In this document: in pieces, positions 62,473 to 64,000 of the stretch
Layout: each line of letters begins with the position of its first letter
How positions within the stretch are numbered: the first letter of the stretch is position 1
Origin: Planctomycetota bacterium
GTDB lineage: Bacteria; Planctomycetota; GCA-002687715; DRQF01
Assembly: GCA_020639295.1 (NCBI GenBank)
Contig: JACKGY010000006.1
Span: forward strand, 372,001-436,000
Reading direction: 5' to 3'
DNA: 64,000 nt
The notes under the pieces: generated by a model
The model's input: the letters and a program-made list of their open reading frames with translations, nothing else
The model's database searches: none
What the model was told of the DNA's origin: nothing
Position numbers and translations under genes: made by a program

Positions 62473-64000
62473 TCAACGACCGGTGAGGGCGGCCTCGATG
62501 CGCTCGATGACGAAACCGAGGTCGAGGCCTTCGGTGCGGGCCAGACTCCGGGTCTCGGCCGCGAGCCGCCGCGCGGCCTCGACCTCGCCGGCCGCCACCA
62601 GGGCACGCGCCAGGCGCGGTCGCAGGTGGTGCGCGCGCGGGTCCTCCTCCAGCAGGGCGCGGAAGCGCTGCGCGGCCGGCCGCGGCCGGTCGAGGAGGAG
62701 GTCGAAGTCGGCCAGCATCACCCGATCCTCGAAGTCGGCGGTCCCGGCGCGGACGCGGGCCTCGAGGAGCGCGACCAGTTCGCTGAACCGGCCCTCCTCC
62801 TGGAGCAAGGCGACCCGCGCCCTGGCGAAGGCCCGGCCGAGTTCGGGTCGCGCGCCGACCAGCTTCCGCTCCGGTTCCAGGGCGTCGCCCGCGAGGCGCA
62901 GCTGGGCGAGCGCCGCGCTCTCGACGTCGTCGGCCTCGCCGGCCAGGAAGAGGGCGAGGGCAAGCTGGGGCGCCGCCTCGTCATCGTTGCCGATCGCCAG
63001 CAGGGCCTCGGCGAGAACGAGACGGGCCTCGGCGAGCAGGGGATCGAGGACCACCGCCCGACGGAGGTCGGCAAGGGATTCGGCGGGCCAGGGTTCGTCC
63101 TCGGCGAGACCGGCCGCGGCCGCCCGGAGGCGCGCCGCGACGACCCGGTCCTCCGCTTCCTCGGCGCCGCCGCGCCAGGCCGCCTCGAAGAAGGCCAGGG
63201 CCAGCGGAGCCATCGATACCGAGGCATAGGAGCGCGCGATCGAGCGCAGGCTCCGGGCCAGCTCCGGACCCGGCTTCTCGAGCGCCACGACCACCGCCGC
63301 CAGGCGCTCGTCGCGCCGCAGGGGATGGTCGAGGAGCCGACTCCGCTCCCGGTTCAGGGCCTGACGCCAGCGACGCTCGAAGCCCGGCAGGTCCTTGCCG
63401 ACGACGCGCGCGATGCCGCCGCTCTCCCCGGTTGCGAGCCAGTCCAGCAGGCGCGACCAGACCGCGCCCTTCTCGAGCGCGCGGAGCTGACGGATCAGCG
63501 CCCAGCTCCAGGAGTACTCCCGGCCCTGGAAGCGCTCGTAGGGCACGGCGAGGAGATCCTCGAGCCCATAGGCCCGGTCGGCCTCGAGATCGCCGATCAC
63601 CTCCATCGCCGAGGCCTCGTGGATCATCGGCTCGGCGAGTTCGCCCGCCTGGGGTGCCTCCTCGGCGATGGCGGTCGAGAAGTAGACCGCGGTGCCCTCC
63701 TCGAACCAGACCGGCATCGCGGCGCGGCCCAGCGCGCCGGCCAGCAGGTGATTGAAGAGGTGGGTCACCTCGTGCTGCGCCTGTTCCAGGCGCGCGCCGA
63801 CGCGGCCGGAGCCGCCGTCCCAGAAGTGGACCTCGCCCAGATCCGGGGCATAGAAGCCGGCGACGCCCTCGCCGAAACCCCGGCCCTTGAGCCTGGAGAT
63901 CGCCGGCGCCAACCGCTCCTGCGCGGCCTTGAAGCCGGCGCGCCGACGCCAGGCGCGGACGCGATAGGGAGCGCCGACCAGATCCTTCTTCTTCAGGCGG
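62473..64000 (-). CDS. Gluzincin/peptidase-MA-like protein with TPR-like C-terminus, 5' end missing
   Basis: At least 508 aa; the frame stays open through the window edge and the start is outside. The visible N-terminal part includes KKKDLVGAPYRVRAWRRR. The zinc motif HEVTH is in QHEVTHLFNHLL, and the downstream glutamate is in VWFEEGTAVYFS, matching peptidase MA/DUF1570 proteins. The second half has TPR-like helix pairs, for example ADLRRAVVLDPLLAEARLVLAEALL. It ends at 62473. It is probably an envelope metallopeptidase, but location cannot be judged without the start. Confidence 0.85.
   Translation of the reverse strand, partial: RLKKKDLVGAPYRVRAWRRRAGFKAAQERLAPAISRLKGRGFGEGVAGFYAPDLGEVHFWDGGSGRVGARLEQAQHEVTHLFNHLLAGALGRAAMPVWFEEGTAVYFSTAIAEEAPQAGELAEPMIHEASAMEVIGDLEADRAYGLEDLLAVPYERFQGREYSWSWALIRQLRALEKGAVWSRLLDWLATGESGGIARVVGKDLPGFERRWRQALNRERSRLLDHPLRRDERLAAVVVALEKPGPELARSLRSIARSYASVSMAPLALAFFEAAWRGGAEEAEDRVVAARLRAAAAGLAEDEPWPAESLADLRRAVVLDPLLAEARLVLAEALLAIGNDDEAAPQLALALFLAGEADDVESAALAQLRLAGDALEPERKLVGARPELGRAFARARVALLQEEGRFSELVALLEARVRAGTADFEDRVMLADFDLLLDRPRPAAQRFRALLEEDPRAHHLRPRLARALVAAGEVEAARRLAAETRSLARTEGLDLGFVIERIEAALTGR

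Overview
The window is 64 kb of very GC-rich bacterial DNA, densely packed with about 49 protein genes. I see no rRNA, tRNA or CRISPR array. Several traits suggest a Planctomycetota-like organism or a relative: many large secreted proteins without clear homologues, MORN-type, FG-GAP/ASPIC, HEAT-like and TPR proteins, an alpha-toroid fusion, and a similar C-terminal module on a beta-helix protein (14788-16557) and a subtilase (40000-41883). The assignment is an inference from gene style, not from a marker gene.

Layout. 1-2537: a degenerate tandem array with a unit of about 148 bp, split by an apparently intact IS1182-like insertion sequence (201-2018) with terminal inverted repeats and a 5-bp target duplication. 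2538-9186: three minus-strand genes for membrane or secreted proteins, including a 1395-aa MORN-repeat protein. 9400-10584: a saccharopine dehydrogenase family enzyme. 10765-13787: a secreted coiled-coil protein, a lipoprotein, an ECF sigma factor and its zinc-binding anti-sigma factor. 13794-20600: a WaaP-like kinase and three secreted proteins, separated by three MITE-like elements, one of which carries the start codon of the gene at 18726. 20745-21140: a small STAS-like protein. 21162-27192: a complete RND efflux operon (outer-membrane factor, adaptor, pump) behind a TetR-type operator, with no regulator gene nearby. 27308-30097: a KAP-family P-loop NTPase. 30197-37168: metabolism and housekeeping (IlvE, QueF, DUF2752, DUF971, an MFS protein, a CDF metal transporter, a glycosyltransferase, an M15B peptidase). 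37165-41883: a TPR protein, an FG-GAP/ASPIC protein and a secreted subtilase. 42294-49442: an orphan gene with a strong terminator, a thioredoxin-like/HEAT-like protein, a DUF4920 protein, a methyltransferase and a Xaa-Pro aminopeptidase. 49545-55018: a giant helical-repeat protein and a small partner. 55261-60455: a periplasmic-sensing hybrid histidine kinase, a FixJ-type response regulator and a STAS protein. 60682-61263: a two-domain, HMA-like secreted protein with two in-frame UGA codons. 61390-64000: a GNAT acetyltransferase, a DUF1579 protein and a gluzincin/TPR protein that runs off the edge.

The most interesting object is the minus-strand gene at 60682-61263. Conventional gene calling would break it into three fragments at TGA codons 44 and 124. 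Read through, it is a signal peptide followed by two heavy-metal-associated-like domains, and each UGA sits where the family has its first metal-binding cysteine or close to it. A 7-bp hairpin with the same five-base loop (CGTGA) follows each UGA, and the stems differ by pairing-compatible changes. This fits a twin-selenocysteine protein with one SECIS element per Sec codon. The selenocysteine insertion genes are not in this window, so this remains a prediction.

Operon logic is clear in several places. ATGA overlaps link 7882/7885, 24332/24335, 25747/25750, 34740/34743, 37165/37168, 38208/38211 and 50039/50042, which suggests translational coupling. TGA is the ordinary stop codon of most genes here, so a recoded TGA must be local rather than genome-wide.
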